A stretch of DNA of 18,351 bases, from contig CAMVDK010000025.1 in the NCBI GenBank assembly GCA_947166165.1, forward strand, positions 1 through 18,351. The letters run 5' to 3'. Below the pieces are notes generated by a model, which was given only the letters and a program-made list of their open reading frames with translations, was not told the origin of the DNA and ran no database searches. Positions 7,052-17,200 of the stretch are shown in pieces; within the stretch, counting starts at the first letter, position 1, and every line of letters starts with the position of its first letter. The translations under genes and the position numbers were made by a program. The stretch comes from an uncultured Porphyromonadaceae bacterium (GTDB lineage: Bacteria; Bacteroidota; Bacteroidia; Bacteroidales; Muribaculaceae).

Positions 7052-7059
7052 TAAATTTG
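7052..7059 (+). promoter_or_regulatory. -7 element of the GH16 gene promoter
   Basis: TAAATTTG matches the Bacteroidetes -7 box and lies 37 bp before the GH16 ATG. No TTTG is present at the -33 distance, so the promoter may need an activator. A hexamer GTCGTA occurs twice, 11 bp apart (7037-7042 and 7048-7053), about one helical turn, and could be an activator site. Confidence 0.4.
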
Positions 7060-7096
7060 TGGCGATTTTTTTCAACCCAACTTAAATTTCAAAGCG

Positions 7097-10000
7097 ATGA
7101 GACGAAAATTACTCCTAGCACTGCTGCCGGCGCTGTGCCTGTCGGCAAGCGGGCAGCGGCTGCACCGCGCTCCGTCGACCGACGGCTACGAGCTCGTGTT
7201 CAGCGACGAGTTCGACGGCACTGCGCTCGACACCCGGGTGTGGAACGTCGAAGTGAACGGCGACGGTGGTGGCAACAACGAGTTGCAGTATTACATCCGC
7301 AACAATGTCAAGGTGGCCGACGGTGCGCTGCAAATCACCGCCAAGCGCGAGAACTACGGCAACCGGCAGTTCACCTCCGGGCGCATCAACTCGATGGGAA
7401 AGGCGGCCTTCAAGCATGGTGTCATCCAGGCGAGCATCCGTCTGCCGCAGACGGCCAACGGCCTCTGGCCGGCCTTCTGGCTGATGGGCAACGACATGAG
7501 CACCGGAATCGGATGGCCCTATTGCGGCGAGATTGACGTGCTCGAAGCCGGTGGCAGCCAGGGCATCGCCGCCGGCACGCAGGACCGCTTCTTCATCAGC
7601 GCCCTGCACTGGGGGCCCTACACCAACGGCCAGCACCCCATGTATGGCAACAACACCACCGCCCCCTACAGCCTGCAGGACGGTGAGTTCCACCTCTACA
7701 CGCTCGAGTGGGACGAGAACAAAATCGCCATGTATCTCGACGACCAGGCGAGCCCCTACTTCGAGATGACCATCAGCGACACCTCGCAGCAGAACTCACC
7801 GGGCAACTACTTCCACAAGCAGTTCTTCCTGCTGTTCAACGTGGCCGTGGGCGGCACCATCCCCGCTATCTACGACCCCAACGCCATCACGGCGCTGGCC
7901 GGCGGCGAGCAAACGATGAGCGTGGACTACGTGCGCGTGTATCAGAAGCCCGGTGAGGAGGACTACACCACGCCCGACGGCAGTCAGGGTGGGGGAGAGC
8001 CCGAGGTGCCCGAAGACACCACCACCGAGCTGGGACGATACGGCAGCTTGTCGCTCGACGACAACAATGCGTCGACCTTCGACTTTGCCAACTCCACCGA
8101 CTATGTGGTCATCGGCGCCAGTCAGGGCGTGATCGACCAGATGGGCGACCGCGTCCGCGCCAACTACAGCGTCGACGACACCGACAACTTCCTCTACATC
8201 TGGGAAGGCACCTACACCGCCCAGGAGACACAGGGCCTCAACTCCTTCGGCCTCGACGAGCCGTGGAACAGCTACCGCGTCAATTCGGTGGGCTGGTCGG
8301 GTCTGGGCTATGCCAGCTCCGGCAGCAGCGGCCCGGGCAAGGACATGAGCATGCTCGACGAGGACGGCTACATCCTCCACCTGGCCATGCGCGGCACCGA
8401 CCCGCTGATGCACACGGCGCAGGCTGTCTATGTGGGTTCGGCGGCGTTCACCCTGGGCGCGGTGCCCTTCGTCGACGGCAACAAGACGCTGCCCGTGCTG
8501 GGCGACTACAAGCGCGACGGACGCTGGTGCTCGTTCGACATCCCCGTGAGCGTGCTCAAGAACCTCGCCCCGCAGCTCTATCCCGACATGCAGGCCGTGA
8601 AGGACAACGTGCTCTACTTCCTGAGCGGCGGCAACTCGGGCGCGCAGCTGCAGTTCGACGCCGTGTTCTTCTATAAGAACCCCAACGTCGACACCGGGCT
8701 GCCCACCGACGACCCCACCACCCAGATTGGCCAATACGCCAGCAAGTCGCTCGACGCCTACGGCCAGTCCACCTTCGACTTTGACGACGGCTACGACTAT
8801 GTGATTATCGGCGCCAGCCAGGGTGTGATCGACCAGATGGGCGACCGCGTCCGCGCCAACTACAGCGTCGACGAGGTGACCCACTGGCTCTACATCTGGG
8901 AAGGCACCTACGAGGCCCTGCCCACCGAGGGCGTGAACTCCTTCGGCCTCGACGAGTCGTGGAACCGCTTCGCCGTCACCAACAAGGGTTGGTCGGGACT
9001 GGGCTACGCCGGCACCGGCACGGGCAAAGACCTGAGCATGCTCGACGACAGCTACTATCTGCACCTGGCCATGCGCGGCACCGACCTGCTGCGCCATACC
9101 AACCACACCGTGGGCGTGGGGTCGGCGCAGTTTGTCATCGGCAACGCCACCAGCGGCCCGGTGATGCTCGGCGACTACAAGCGCGACGGTGAGTGGTACT
9201 CGTTCGACATCCCCTTCTCCTTGCTCAAAGAGATGGCCGGCAACCCCTTTGCCGGCGATGGCGGCGAGACGGCCTACCGTGGCAACGTGCTCTCCTTCCT
9301 GAGCGGAGGCAGCGAAGGGGCTGAGCTGCAGTTCGACAACGTGTTCTTCTACCGCCGCCACAGCGATGACGGCCAGCAGCCCGATTACGACCCCGAGCTG
9401 GGTCGCTACGGCAGCAAAGCCCTCGATGCCGACGGACATCCCACCTTCGACCTCGCCGAGCACACCGACTACGTGCTCATCGCCCTCGGTGCCGAGGAAG
9501 CCAACCAAATCAAGGGTCAGACGCTGGCCGACTACCGCGTCAACGACCAGAACCACTGGCTCTACATCTGGGATGGCACCTACGTTCCCGGCACGGCCAC
9601 GGGCGTCAACTCGTTTGGCTACGAAGAGAACTACACCTCCCTCACCGTGGGCACCGTAGGCTGGTCGGGCATGGGCTTCGCCAGCACCGGCGACGGCAAG
9701 GACCTGAGCATGATTGACGACAGCTTCACGCTCCACATGGCCTTCAAGGGCAGCGACGAGCAGCACGCCTCGCACGCCGTCGGCGTGGGAGCGGCCCACT
9801 TCGCCCTGGGGCAGGAGCCCTTCGTCGACGGCGGCACCACCTTCGGCCTGCTCGGCGACTTCAAGCGCGACGGCGAGTGGTACTGCTTCGACATCCCCTT
9901 CAGCGAGATCGCGGCGCGAGCCAACCCCGTGTTCGCCAACGCCGGCAACTATGTCGACAACGTCATCTCCATCCTCAGCGGTGGCGTGACGGGCGTGGAC

Positions 10001-10225
10001 CTGAACATCGACGCCATCTTCTTCTATCGCGACAAGGCCGACGGCCTGCGCGGCGACCTCAACGCCGACGGCCGCGTCGACGTCGACGACGTCAACCTCG
10101 TCGTGAACGTGATTCTCGGCAAGGAGGAAGATTCCGCCATCAAGCGTCGTGCCGACCTCGATGGCGACGGCACCGTCGACATCAACGACATGAACAACCT
10201 CATCAACATCATCCTCGGCAACTGA
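7097..10225 (+). CDS. Exported GH16 beta-glucanase with three repeat modules and a dockerin
   Basis: This 1042-residue protein begins with a signal peptide (about 1-20, basic MRRK then LLLALLPALCL). Residues 28-285 are a glycoside hydrolase family 16 domain with the beta-bulge laminarinase motif EIDVLE at 145-150. E145 is the expected nucleophile and E150 the acid/base. LWPAFWLMG and FFLLFNVAVGG are also typical. The family cleaves beta-1,3 or mixed-linked beta-glucans by a retaining mechanism. A short acidic Thr-rich linker leads to three copies of a 215-residue module (311-527, 542-753, 767-979) that I cannot assign; carbohydrate binding is a guess. Residues 983-1042 are a type I dockerin pair with intact calcium loops (DLNADGRVD and DLDGDGTVD). 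The protein ends there, with no type IX secretion tail seen. A terminator follows at once. Confidence 0.9.
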   Translation: MRRKLLLALLPALCLSASGQRLHRAPSTDGYELVFSDEFDGTALDTRVWNVEVNGDGGGNNELQYYIRNNVKVADGALQITAKRENYGNRQFTSGRINSMGKAAFKHGVIQASIRLPQTANGLWPAFWLMGNDMSTGIGWPYCGEIDVLEAGGSQGIAAGTQDRFFISALHWGPYTNGQHPMYGNNTTAPYSLQDGEFHLYTLEWDENKIAMYLDDQASPYFEMTISDTSQQNSPGNYFHKQFFLLFNVAVGGTIPAIYDPNAITALAGGEQTMSVDYVRVYQKPGEEDYTTPDGSQGGGEPEVPEDTTTELGRYGSLSLDDNNASTFDFANSTDYVVIGASQGVIDQMGDRVRANYSVDDTDNFLYIWEGTYTAQETQGLNSFGLDEPWNSYRVNSVGWSGLGYASSGSSGPGKDMSMLDEDGYILHLAMRGTDPLMHTAQAVYVGSAAFTLGAVPFVDGNKTLPVLGDYKRDGRWCSFDIPVSVLKNLAPQLYPDMQAVKDNVLYFLSGGNSGAQLQFDAVFFYKNPNVDTGLPTDDPTTQIGQYASKSLDAYGQSTFDFDDGYDYVIIGASQGVIDQMGDRVRANYSVDEVTHWLYIWEGTYEALPTEGVNSFGLDESWNRFAVTNKGWSGLGYAGTGTGKDLSMLDDSYYLHLAMRGTDLLRHTNHTVGVGSAQFVIGNATSGPVMLGDYKRDGEWYSFDIPFSLLKEMAGNPFAGDGGETAYRGNVLSFLSGGSEGAELQFDNVFFYRRHSDDGQQPDYDPELGRYGSKALDADGHPTFDLAEHTDYVLIALGAEEANQIKGQTLADYRVNDQNHWLYIWDGTYVPGTATGVNSFGYEENYTSLTVGTVGWSGMGFASTGDGKDLSMIDDSFTLHMAFKGSDEQHASHAVGVGAAHFALGQEPFVDGGTTFGLLGDFKRDGEWYCFDIPFSEIAARANPVFANAGNYVDNVISILSGGVTGVDLNIDAIFFYRDKADGLRGDLNADGRVDVDDVNLVVNVILGKEEDSAIKRRADLDGDGTVDINDMNNLINIILGN
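8027..10033 (+). repeat. Three tandem copies of a ~640-bp coding module
   Basis: The units are approximately 8027-8677, 8720-9355 and 9395-10033, all inside the GH16 gene. Shared protein landmarks in order are LGRYGS, LYIWEGTY, GVNSFG, GWSGLGYA, GKDLSM, LHLAMRGTD, LGDYKRDG.W..FDIP, LSGG and FFY. Units 1 and 2 are nearest: 8111-8178 and 8807-8874 differ at only 2 of 68 bases. Unit 3 is more diverged (GYEENYTS, MAFKGSD, LGDFKRDG). This suggests an older triplication followed by a recent duplication or gene conversion of units 1 and 2. Confidence 0.9.
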
Positions 10226-10261
10226 TGTAGCAACATTGCGTGACCTTGTAGGCCGCTGATT

Positions 10262-10295
10262 GAGCCGAAACTACTGTTTGCTGTAGTTTCGGCTC
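10262..10295 (+). terminator. Intrinsic terminator after the GH16 gene
   Basis: GAGCCGAAACTAC (10262-10274) and GTAGTTTCGGCTC (10283-10295) form a perfect 13-bp stem with an 8-nt loop, followed by TTTTT. It lies 37 bp past the GH16 stop codon, so the amidase gene should be transcribed separately. Confidence 0.9.
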
Positions 10296-10345
10296 TTTTT
10301 ATTGAATTTTGCCAGCAAAACCCCACCTTATTAAAATAAAAGCAT

Positions 10346-10353
10346 TAACTTTG
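10346..10353 (+). promoter_or_regulatory. -7 element of the amidase gene promoter
   Basis: TAACTTTG matches the Bacteroidetes -7 box 29 bp before the amidase ATG. No TTTG stands at the -33 distance; the region there is an A-rich run. The terminator just upstream makes a local promoter necessary. Confidence 0.45.
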
Positions 10354-10381
10354 ACCGTTTAAATCCTAACTCGATGCTGCT

Positions 10382-13300
10382 ATGACCAAGAGACAACTTC
10401 TGCTGCCCGTCATGCTGCTTGGCGTGATTCTGCCGCTGCTGGCCACGTCGGCAAGCGATGTGCGCATCTACATCAACCCCGGTCACGGCTCGTGGGGACC
10501 CAACGACCGGCCTTACCCCACGATTCCCTACCCCAACCTGTCGTCGACCGGCCGGCCCGACACTTGCGGCTTCTATGAGAGCAACACCAACCTGTGGAAG
10601 TGCATCCAGATGCGCGAGTCGCTCATCGACATGGGCTGCGAAGAGGGCAACCTGACGCTCTCGCGCTGGAACAACGGCCCCTACCCCTACGTGAGCGGAG
10701 CCACCGACGCCACCACCTACAACCGCAACCTGTCCGAAATAGCCCGCGAGGTGGAGGTGGGAAACTACGACATGTTCATCTCGGTGCACTCCAATGCCGA
10801 AGGCTCGGCCGGCACCGAGAACAACATCAACTATCCGCTGTTCCTCTACCGCGGCAAGAACGGCAACGGCAACGAGGCTGTGGCCGGCAGCTACGAGATG
10901 GGCGAAGCCATCTGGGGGCCGCACTGGGAGGACCAGGTGGACTGGATGAGCACCACCACCTACTCGCGCACCAACCCCCTGCTGCGCGGCGATGTGGACT
11001 TCTACGGCAGCGGCAGCAACACCACCAACAACGGCACCACCTATTACGGCTATCTGGGCGTGCTCAAGCACGGCGTGCCCGGTGTGCTCATCGAGGGATT
11101 CTATCACTCCTACGGTCCCGCGCGCCACCGCGCCCTCAACGAGGACTACTGTCGCCAGGAGGGCGTGCGCATCGCCCACGGCATTGCCGACTACTTTGGC
11201 CTGGCCCGCGAAAGCACCGGCCACATCATGGGCACGGTCAAAGACCCGTCGCAGTCGCTCACCCACACGCTCTACAAGCACAAGGCCGGCACCAAAGACG
11301 ACCAGCTGCCCATAGGCGGCGCCATGGTCACCCTCTACCGGGGCGACACCTTCGTCGACGCCTACTGCACCGACCACAACTACAACGGCGTGTTTGTGTT
11401 CAGCGATTTAACACCCGCCGACAACTACTACATCAGCGTCAAGGCCGAGGGCTATGAGAACCTTGAGCGCAGCGGCCCCTACAGCGTGACGGCCGGCGAA
11501 ACCACCTACCCGCTGCTGCAACTCAGCAGCGGCACGGCCAGCGCATTGGGCACCAGCGACCTCGACATCGACATCGCCATGCAGTATGCCGACCGTCCCG
11601 TGGCCCAGCTCGAGGGGCTGACGGTGCGGCGCGTGCTCGAGCACCAGGGCGAGCTGCTTGTGCTCGCTGTGGCCGACGACGACGTCCACACGCCCACCAT
11701 TGTGCGCATCGACCCCGCCACGGGCACCGTCACCGGCAGCGTGAGCACAGCCGGACTCGTTGCACCCACCAACGGCTCGCGGCGCTACACTCTCTCCGAC
11801 ATCGCGCTCACAGCCGACGGCATGCTCATCGGCTGCAACCAGGAGGAGACCGTGTGGAACACCACCGCCGGCACCTTCCGCGTGTACAAGTGGCCCACGC
11901 TCGACAGTGCCCCCACGCAGTGGTTCACCTCGCCCGACAACGAGCTGCGCAGCGGACGATGGTACAACGCCCATGTGGGAGGCAGCATGGCCTACAACGG
12001 CACCTCGCAGCACGGACAGCTGCTCACCACGGCTGTCACAACCGGCTCGTCGCGGCAAATACGCTATGTGACCTATGTGGTGCGCGACGGGGCGCTCGTG
12101 GACAGCCGCACCAAAGCCAACTACGACAAGGACGTCAGCGCCAACCGCGACCTGTGCAGCGCCATCGCCTATGGCGAAGACTTCCAGCTGCTGGCCTCGC
12201 CGCTGGCCGACGACCGCTTCATGGTCGACGGCCCGCTCATCGCCCCCATCGAGCTGCGGCTCAACACGCTCGACAGCAAGGCCCACAAGCAGTACGGCGC
12301 GCTGCCCACCAGCGACCTGCCCCCGACGGGAGCCAGCACCGTGGCCATCGGCGGCCGACAACTGCTCGTGACGCCCTGCTGCGCCAGCGGCGGTACGGCA
12401 AACGCCGGCCTGCGTCTGCACGACATCACCAGCGGCGTGGCCACAGCCGAGGCTGTCGAAGCCACAGCCGACGCCGCTCCACTGACCACCACACAAGCCC
12501 ACGCCGTGGGCTACGTGGGTGCCGGCCAGTTGTCGCTGTGCCTGCTGCGCGACAGTAGGCTCTCGCGGTGGAGCGCCGAACTCCACCTGCCTGCCGAGCC
12601 CGTGGGGCAGGAAATCGGAATCTTTGCCTACGACCTGCGACGCACCGAGCAGCCCGACGGCAGCTGCACCTTCACCTTCAAGGCCAACAATGCCGCCACC
12701 GAAGCCGCCCTCACCTTCGCCGACGCCGCCACAGGCGCCGAGCTGGGTTCCATCACCCTCGATGGCGTAGTGGCCGGCGACAACACGTTCACCATCGCCG
12801 CAGCCGACTTGCCCGGGGCCGACAACCAGACGATGACCTGGGCCGTGACCCTCAAAGGCCGCGACATCACCGCCATCAGAAGGCTTAACGGACACAAGAG
12901 CGACGCGCAGTATGCCTACAGCCACGCCACCGTGGCCGTGGACCGCAGCCCCGAGAGCGACTGGTTCGGCAGCATCTACGTGGGCAACCTGGTGGGGTAT
13001 GGCAACGCCAGCAACGGCATCTACCGCTACACCCCCGTGTGGCAGCGCGAGAACAGCGCCCCCTACACCGGCGGCGAGACCTTCCGCCGCAATGAGCGCA
13101 TGGCCGTCGATGCCGAGGGACGGCTCTACGTGGCCGACTTCGGCGACACGCACTCGGGACTCTACATCGCCCGTCCCGGCGAGCTGGGAAGTGCCGGATG
13201 CTTCAAGCAGCTCTTTGCCGGCACACGCGCCAGCAGCGGGCTGTTCACCTACAACGGTGTGAACACCGGCAGCTCGGTGTCGGGCGTGAGCGTCGTCGGC

Positions 13301-14185
13301 AGCGGAGCCGGCACACGCCTCTACACCCCCTGCGAGGACATGGACCAGTACGTCTACCGCTACGACCTGGGCAGCCACCTCGACAGCAGCGGCAACCTGC
13401 CCGACACCTGGACCACCGCGCCCGTCAATGTGCATGAGAAAACGAAGCTCAAATACAGCAACGTGAACGTGTGGGCCATGGACGACGGCGGCTTGTGGCT
13501 CTCGGAGAACCTCTACACCAGCGACGGCAACCTGACCAACACCATCAGCTCCAGCTCGGCCACCGAAAATCACCCCGCCCTGCGCTACATCAACCCCGAC
13601 GGCAGCGACTACTGGACCTATGCCACCAACAGCAACCTGGCCATCGACCTGAACGGTTGCTCGGGCGGCGGATTCGCGTTGAGCAACGACGGCAACACCC
13701 TCGTCATCGCCGACCGCGACGGCATCCTCAACTTCTACGCCATCGACTGGCAGCAGGACGCTGGCGGCCAGCCCAAGCCGGTGCTCACCAAGCGCGCCAC
13801 CTACGATGCCGACGCCAAGGACAGCGGCTGCACGAGTGTGGCGGCCGGACGCTCGCCCAACGGCGTGTATCAGATGGCCTTCGACTGGGGCGGCAACCTG
13901 CTCGTGGCTGGCGGCAACCTGGGCGTGTACTCCATGCCCACCACCGACAACCGCAGCACCACGCCCGCCAAGCGAAGCCTCACCGTCACCAAGCGCCGCA
14001 CCTCGCTGCGCGGCGACGTGAACGCCGACGGCAAGGTCGACGTCGTCGACGTGAACATCGTCATCAACATCGTGCTCGGGCGCGACAACGCCCTCAACTA
14101 CGGCAACCGCGCCTACATTCTCGGCAACGCCACCATCGACGTGGCCGACGTCAACGCGCTCATCAACCTCGTCATCCGTCAATAG
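10382..14185 (+). CDS. Exported N-acetylmuramoyl-L-alanine amidase with probable beta-propeller and dockerin
   Basis: A 1267-residue protein with a signal peptide (about 1-24). Residues 26-275 are an Amidase_3-type catalytic domain with the expected zinc ligands H35 (NPGHG), E66 (FYESN) and H136 (SVHSN), and catalytic E238 (VLIEGFY). The family cuts the amide bond between N-acetylmuramic acid and L-alanine in peptidoglycan. Residues 278-380 resemble a carboxypeptidase-regulatory-like beta-sandwich (GTVKDPS, GGAMVTLYR, GYENLERSG). About 400-1200 has propeller-like strands (RLYVADFGD, GGLWLSENL, NTLVIADRDG, NLLVAGGNLGVY); this fold is inference. The C-terminus (about 1209-1267) is a dockerin whose first loop, DVNADGKVD, is intact, while the second (YILGNATID) has lost two calcium ligands. 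An upstream ATG at 10374 is out of frame, so 10382 is the start. The protein is far longer than ordinary amidases, and the next gene begins 37 bp on. Confidence 0.88.
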   Translation: MTKRQLLLPVMLLGVILPLLATSASDVRIYINPGHGSWGPNDRPYPTIPYPNLSSTGRPDTCGFYESNTNLWKCIQMRESLIDMGCEEGNLTLSRWNNGPYPYVSGATDATTYNRNLSEIAREVEVGNYDMFISVHSNAEGSAGTENNINYPLFLYRGKNGNGNEAVAGSYEMGEAIWGPHWEDQVDWMSTTTYSRTNPLLRGDVDFYGSGSNTTNNGTTYYGYLGVLKHGVPGVLIEGFYHSYGPARHRALNEDYCRQEGVRIAHGIADYFGLARESTGHIMGTVKDPSQSLTHTLYKHKAGTKDDQLPIGGAMVTLYRGDTFVDAYCTDHNYNGVFVFSDLTPADNYYISVKAEGYENLERSGPYSVTAGETTYPLLQLSSGTASALGTSDLDIDIAMQYADRPVAQLEGLTVRRVLEHQGELLVLAVADDDVHTPTIVRIDPATGTVTGSVSTAGLVAPTNGSRRYTLSDIALTADGMLIGCNQEETVWNTTAGTFRVYKWPTLDSAPTQWFTSPDNELRSGRWYNAHVGGSMAYNGTSQHGQLLTTAVTTGSSRQIRYVTYVVRDGALVDSRTKANYDKDVSANRDLCSAIAYGEDFQLLASPLADDRFMVDGPLIAPIELRLNTLDSKAHKQYGALPTSDLPPTGASTVAIGGRQLLVTPCCASGGTANAGLRLHDITSGVATAEAVEATADAAPLTTTQAHAVGYVGAGQLSLCLLRDSRLSRWSAELHLPAEPVGQEIGIFAYDLRRTEQPDGSCTFTFKANNAATEAALTFADAATGAELGSITLDGVVAGDNTFTIAAADLPGADNQTMTWAVTLKGRDITAIRRLNGHKSDAQYAYSHATVAVDRSPESDWFGSIYVGNLVGYGNASNGIYRYTPVWQRENSAPYTGGETFRRNERMAVDAEGRLYVADFGDTHSGLYIARPGELGSAGCFKQLFAGTRASSGLFTYNGVNTGSSVSGVSVVGSGAGTRLYTPCEDMDQYVYRYDLGSHLDSSGNLPDTWTTAPVNVHEKTKLKYSNVNVWAMDDGGLWLSENLYTSDGNLTNTISSSSATENHPALRYINPDGSDYWTYATNSNLAIDLNGCSGGGFALSNDGNTLVIADRDGILNFYAIDWQQDAGGQPKPVLTKRATYDADAKDSGCTSVAAGRSPNGVYQMAFDWGGNLLVAGGNLGVYSMPTTDNRSTTPAKRSLTVTKRRTSLRGDVNADGKVDVVDVNIVINIVLGRDNALNYGNRAYILGNATIDVADVNALINLVIRQ

Positions 14186-14222
14186 CACTCATGAACTAAC
14201 ATTCACATTAAAATCTACTGAT

Positions 14223-17200
14223 ATGAGACACAAAAAACTATTTTTCAAACTGAAACTCAGCCTGATTGCCCTGCTGGCCTGCACGGCCGTGGCGGCACAG
14301 GCCGACATCACCGTCAAGGTGATGAAAGGCGGCACCGCACCCTATCTGTATGCCTACACGGGCAGCGGCAACGATGCCGTCAAGCACACAGGCGCCTGGC
14401 CTGGCACCCAATACACCGAAAAGGATGCCGACGGTTACTGGACAATGACCATCGCCGGAGTGAACTCCGTGAATGTCGTCTTCAATGATGGCGGTTCCCA
14501 CCAGACCAGCGACATTCTGAATGTGACTGGCGTGGACGGCACCGCGCGTTTCACTTACGACGGTGGAAGCACCTGGTTTGGAGCAATCCCCAGTTTAGGT
14601 AACAACGTGGGGTATATCTACTTCAGCTGCCCTCCCGACTGGGGCAACTCAACGAGCAACCCGCCCTACGTCCACTTCCTGAACTCCAACGAGCAGCAGC
14701 TCGGTTCCACCGGTTGGCCTGGCTATCAAATGCAATCGGCTGGCACCGACGGAGCCGGATTTGAGATTTACAAGTACTACACCGCCGACTGGAACGGGAT
14801 CAGCAAACTGGTCTTCAACTGCGGCAGCAATGCCCATCAAACCGGCAATCTCGGCTATGTGGCAAATGGCTATTACAATATCAGTGGCAGCCAAGCCACC
14901 GTGCACGCGCTGACTTCGGACAACGGCTATTCGGATGCCAATTTCCGTGCTGGCATTGCTTCGCAACTCGGCATTAACGACGGCGACGCATTCGTGCCGG
15001 CATCGGTCTCTTACCTCGACGTGAGCAACCGCGGCATCACCAGCCTGGCCGGCATCAGCAACTTCACCAACCTGAAGACGCTCATCGCCAGCAACAACAG
15101 CCTGACTTGCACAAAGACTGACCGCACTAAACTCAATTTGAGCAACAACACGAACCTTGAGGAACTCAATGTCAATGGCAACAACGGAATCACGTCTGTC
15201 GACGTGGCTGCACTCACAGGGCTCACCCACCTGGAGATGAACAACTGCAACATCAATGATGACCAGACATTCGCTCCGGCAGGCAACCACAATGCATTAA
15301 CCTATCTCGACATGAGCGACAATTCCACCGAAAAGGGGTTTTCTTGGCACCAATACTTGCCAAACCTGGAAACGCTCATCGTGGCCAACGCCAATATCAA
15401 GCCCACGGGGTTCACTCAAGGCACCAATTACTTCTCCGGCATGAGTAAACTCAAATATTTGGACGTGAGCCATTGCCCGCTCATCACAAGCATTTACCTT
15501 ACCGGAGCCCCGAATCTTGAGACGCTCATCTTGAATGGCAACACAAATCTGCAAAAAGCTACTTCATCTTCAGATGGCAAACTTATCGGTCTTGCAGGCC
15601 TCACCAAGCTCAAACATGTAGAATTCACTGATGTGGATTTGGCTACAGCAACACTGATTTCCAACCTTGCCAACTCCAAGAGCACACTTGAGTATCTCGA
15701 CCTGAGCCGTGCCACTTTATTCGAGCCTTCACTTTCTGGCTTCACCGCTTTGAAAACCTTTAAAGCCAGCGGCAATTACAACCTCCCAAGTGGTTCAAGC
15801 AGATTCAGCCTTACCACGCTCACCATCAACAACTCGCCTCTGCTTTCATCCATCGACCTGACTGGCGACCAAGGGCTGGTGACGCTTAACCTTACTAACA
15901 TTGGCCGTGATAACAGCAACAGTTCGGGACTATTCACTGGATTGACCGATTGCACGGCCTTAGAGATGATTAACCTTGACGGCAACAACTTTACGAGCGT
16001 GCCTGCATTTGGCCACGACACCTACACATCGATTAAGCTCAACAAAAACAATCTTACCAGCATCGACATGAGCAATGCCGACAGCGGCGTGCGTTTCCTC
16101 TATGCCGAAGAGAATGGCCTTGGAGGCAATGTGGAACTAACTTCGACAAGCGTCGGTCAGCTCAAGGGTCTTGACCTGGGCAACAATGGCATCACCAGTT
16201 TCAAGGCCGAGGACACGCAACTCTCGGCGCTGATGATTGGCGGCAACCCCAGCATGACCACGCTGGAGTTGCACGGAAACGACAACCTGACCTGCACCAC
16301 CGCCGGCACCACGATGAGCGACGGCAGCGGACTGTATGTGAAAGGCAACACCGCCCTCGAGACCATCGACCTGAGCAACAGCTCGTTCAACCAGATTGGC
16401 GCCAACGCCGCCCTCGAAGGCCTCACCGCCGTGAAGACCCTCAACGGCAGCCACAACCAATTCACCACCTTCACCAACTCGAACTTCGACAATGGTGACC
16501 GCCTGGCTAGTTATGTGGCCGGCAAGGCCAGCCTCGAGCACCTCACCGGCCTCGAGCACCTTGACCTGAGCTACAACGAGCTGGCCGACTCGGTGCACCT
16601 GTACCGCAACACCGCCTTGAGGTGGCTCGACGTGAGCCACAACAACCACATCGGCCCGCTTGCCACCACCGAGGCCGAGAAACAGGCCATGCGGTTGAAA
16701 AAGGTGGACCTGCTGCGCAAGTATCACTGCAAAGACACGCCCATCGGCATCAGTTGCTCGCCGGCCACACAAGCCACGCTCGACGCCAACGAAGCCACTA
16801 CACATCGCGCCTTCGACCTGCGCGACATCGACCTGCGCGACACCACAGGCCTGTTCCACCCCGACTTGAACTACAACACCGAACTGAGGTATCTCGACAT
16901 CAGCGAGACCAACATCCACAACACCGCTGCCGGTTGGTGGTATATGAATCCCGGTTGGGAATTCGGCACGGGTGGATGGTACTCCTATGTCGACCCCGCT
17001 CACCCAGGCACCCAGTCGCCCGCCAACGGCAGCACCCGCCACCACTTTGTGTGGCTGCAGACTTGCGGCAAACTCGAGGAGTTTCATGCCGACAACAACA
17101 ACATGCAGTCGCTGGGCTTGCGCACTTCGCCCTATCTGCACACCATCACCGCCAAGGGTATGTATGGCGACTGCTGGCTGATGCGCGACGCCAGCACGTC

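Noticed and set aside
7796..9799. 667-codon open frame antisense to the GH16 gene
   Set aside because: High GC and codon bias on the plus strand leave stops rare on the other strand; the translation is low-complexity Val/Gly/Ala-rich and the sense gene has clear domains.
10374..10376. ATG 8 bp upstream of the chosen amidase start
   Set aside because: It is out of frame with the amidase and would not yield the signal peptide.
11408..14188. 926-codon open frame antisense to the amidase gene
   Set aside because: Same GC-driven shadow: Val/Gly/His-rich repeats without domains, opposite a gene with catalytic residues and a dockerin.
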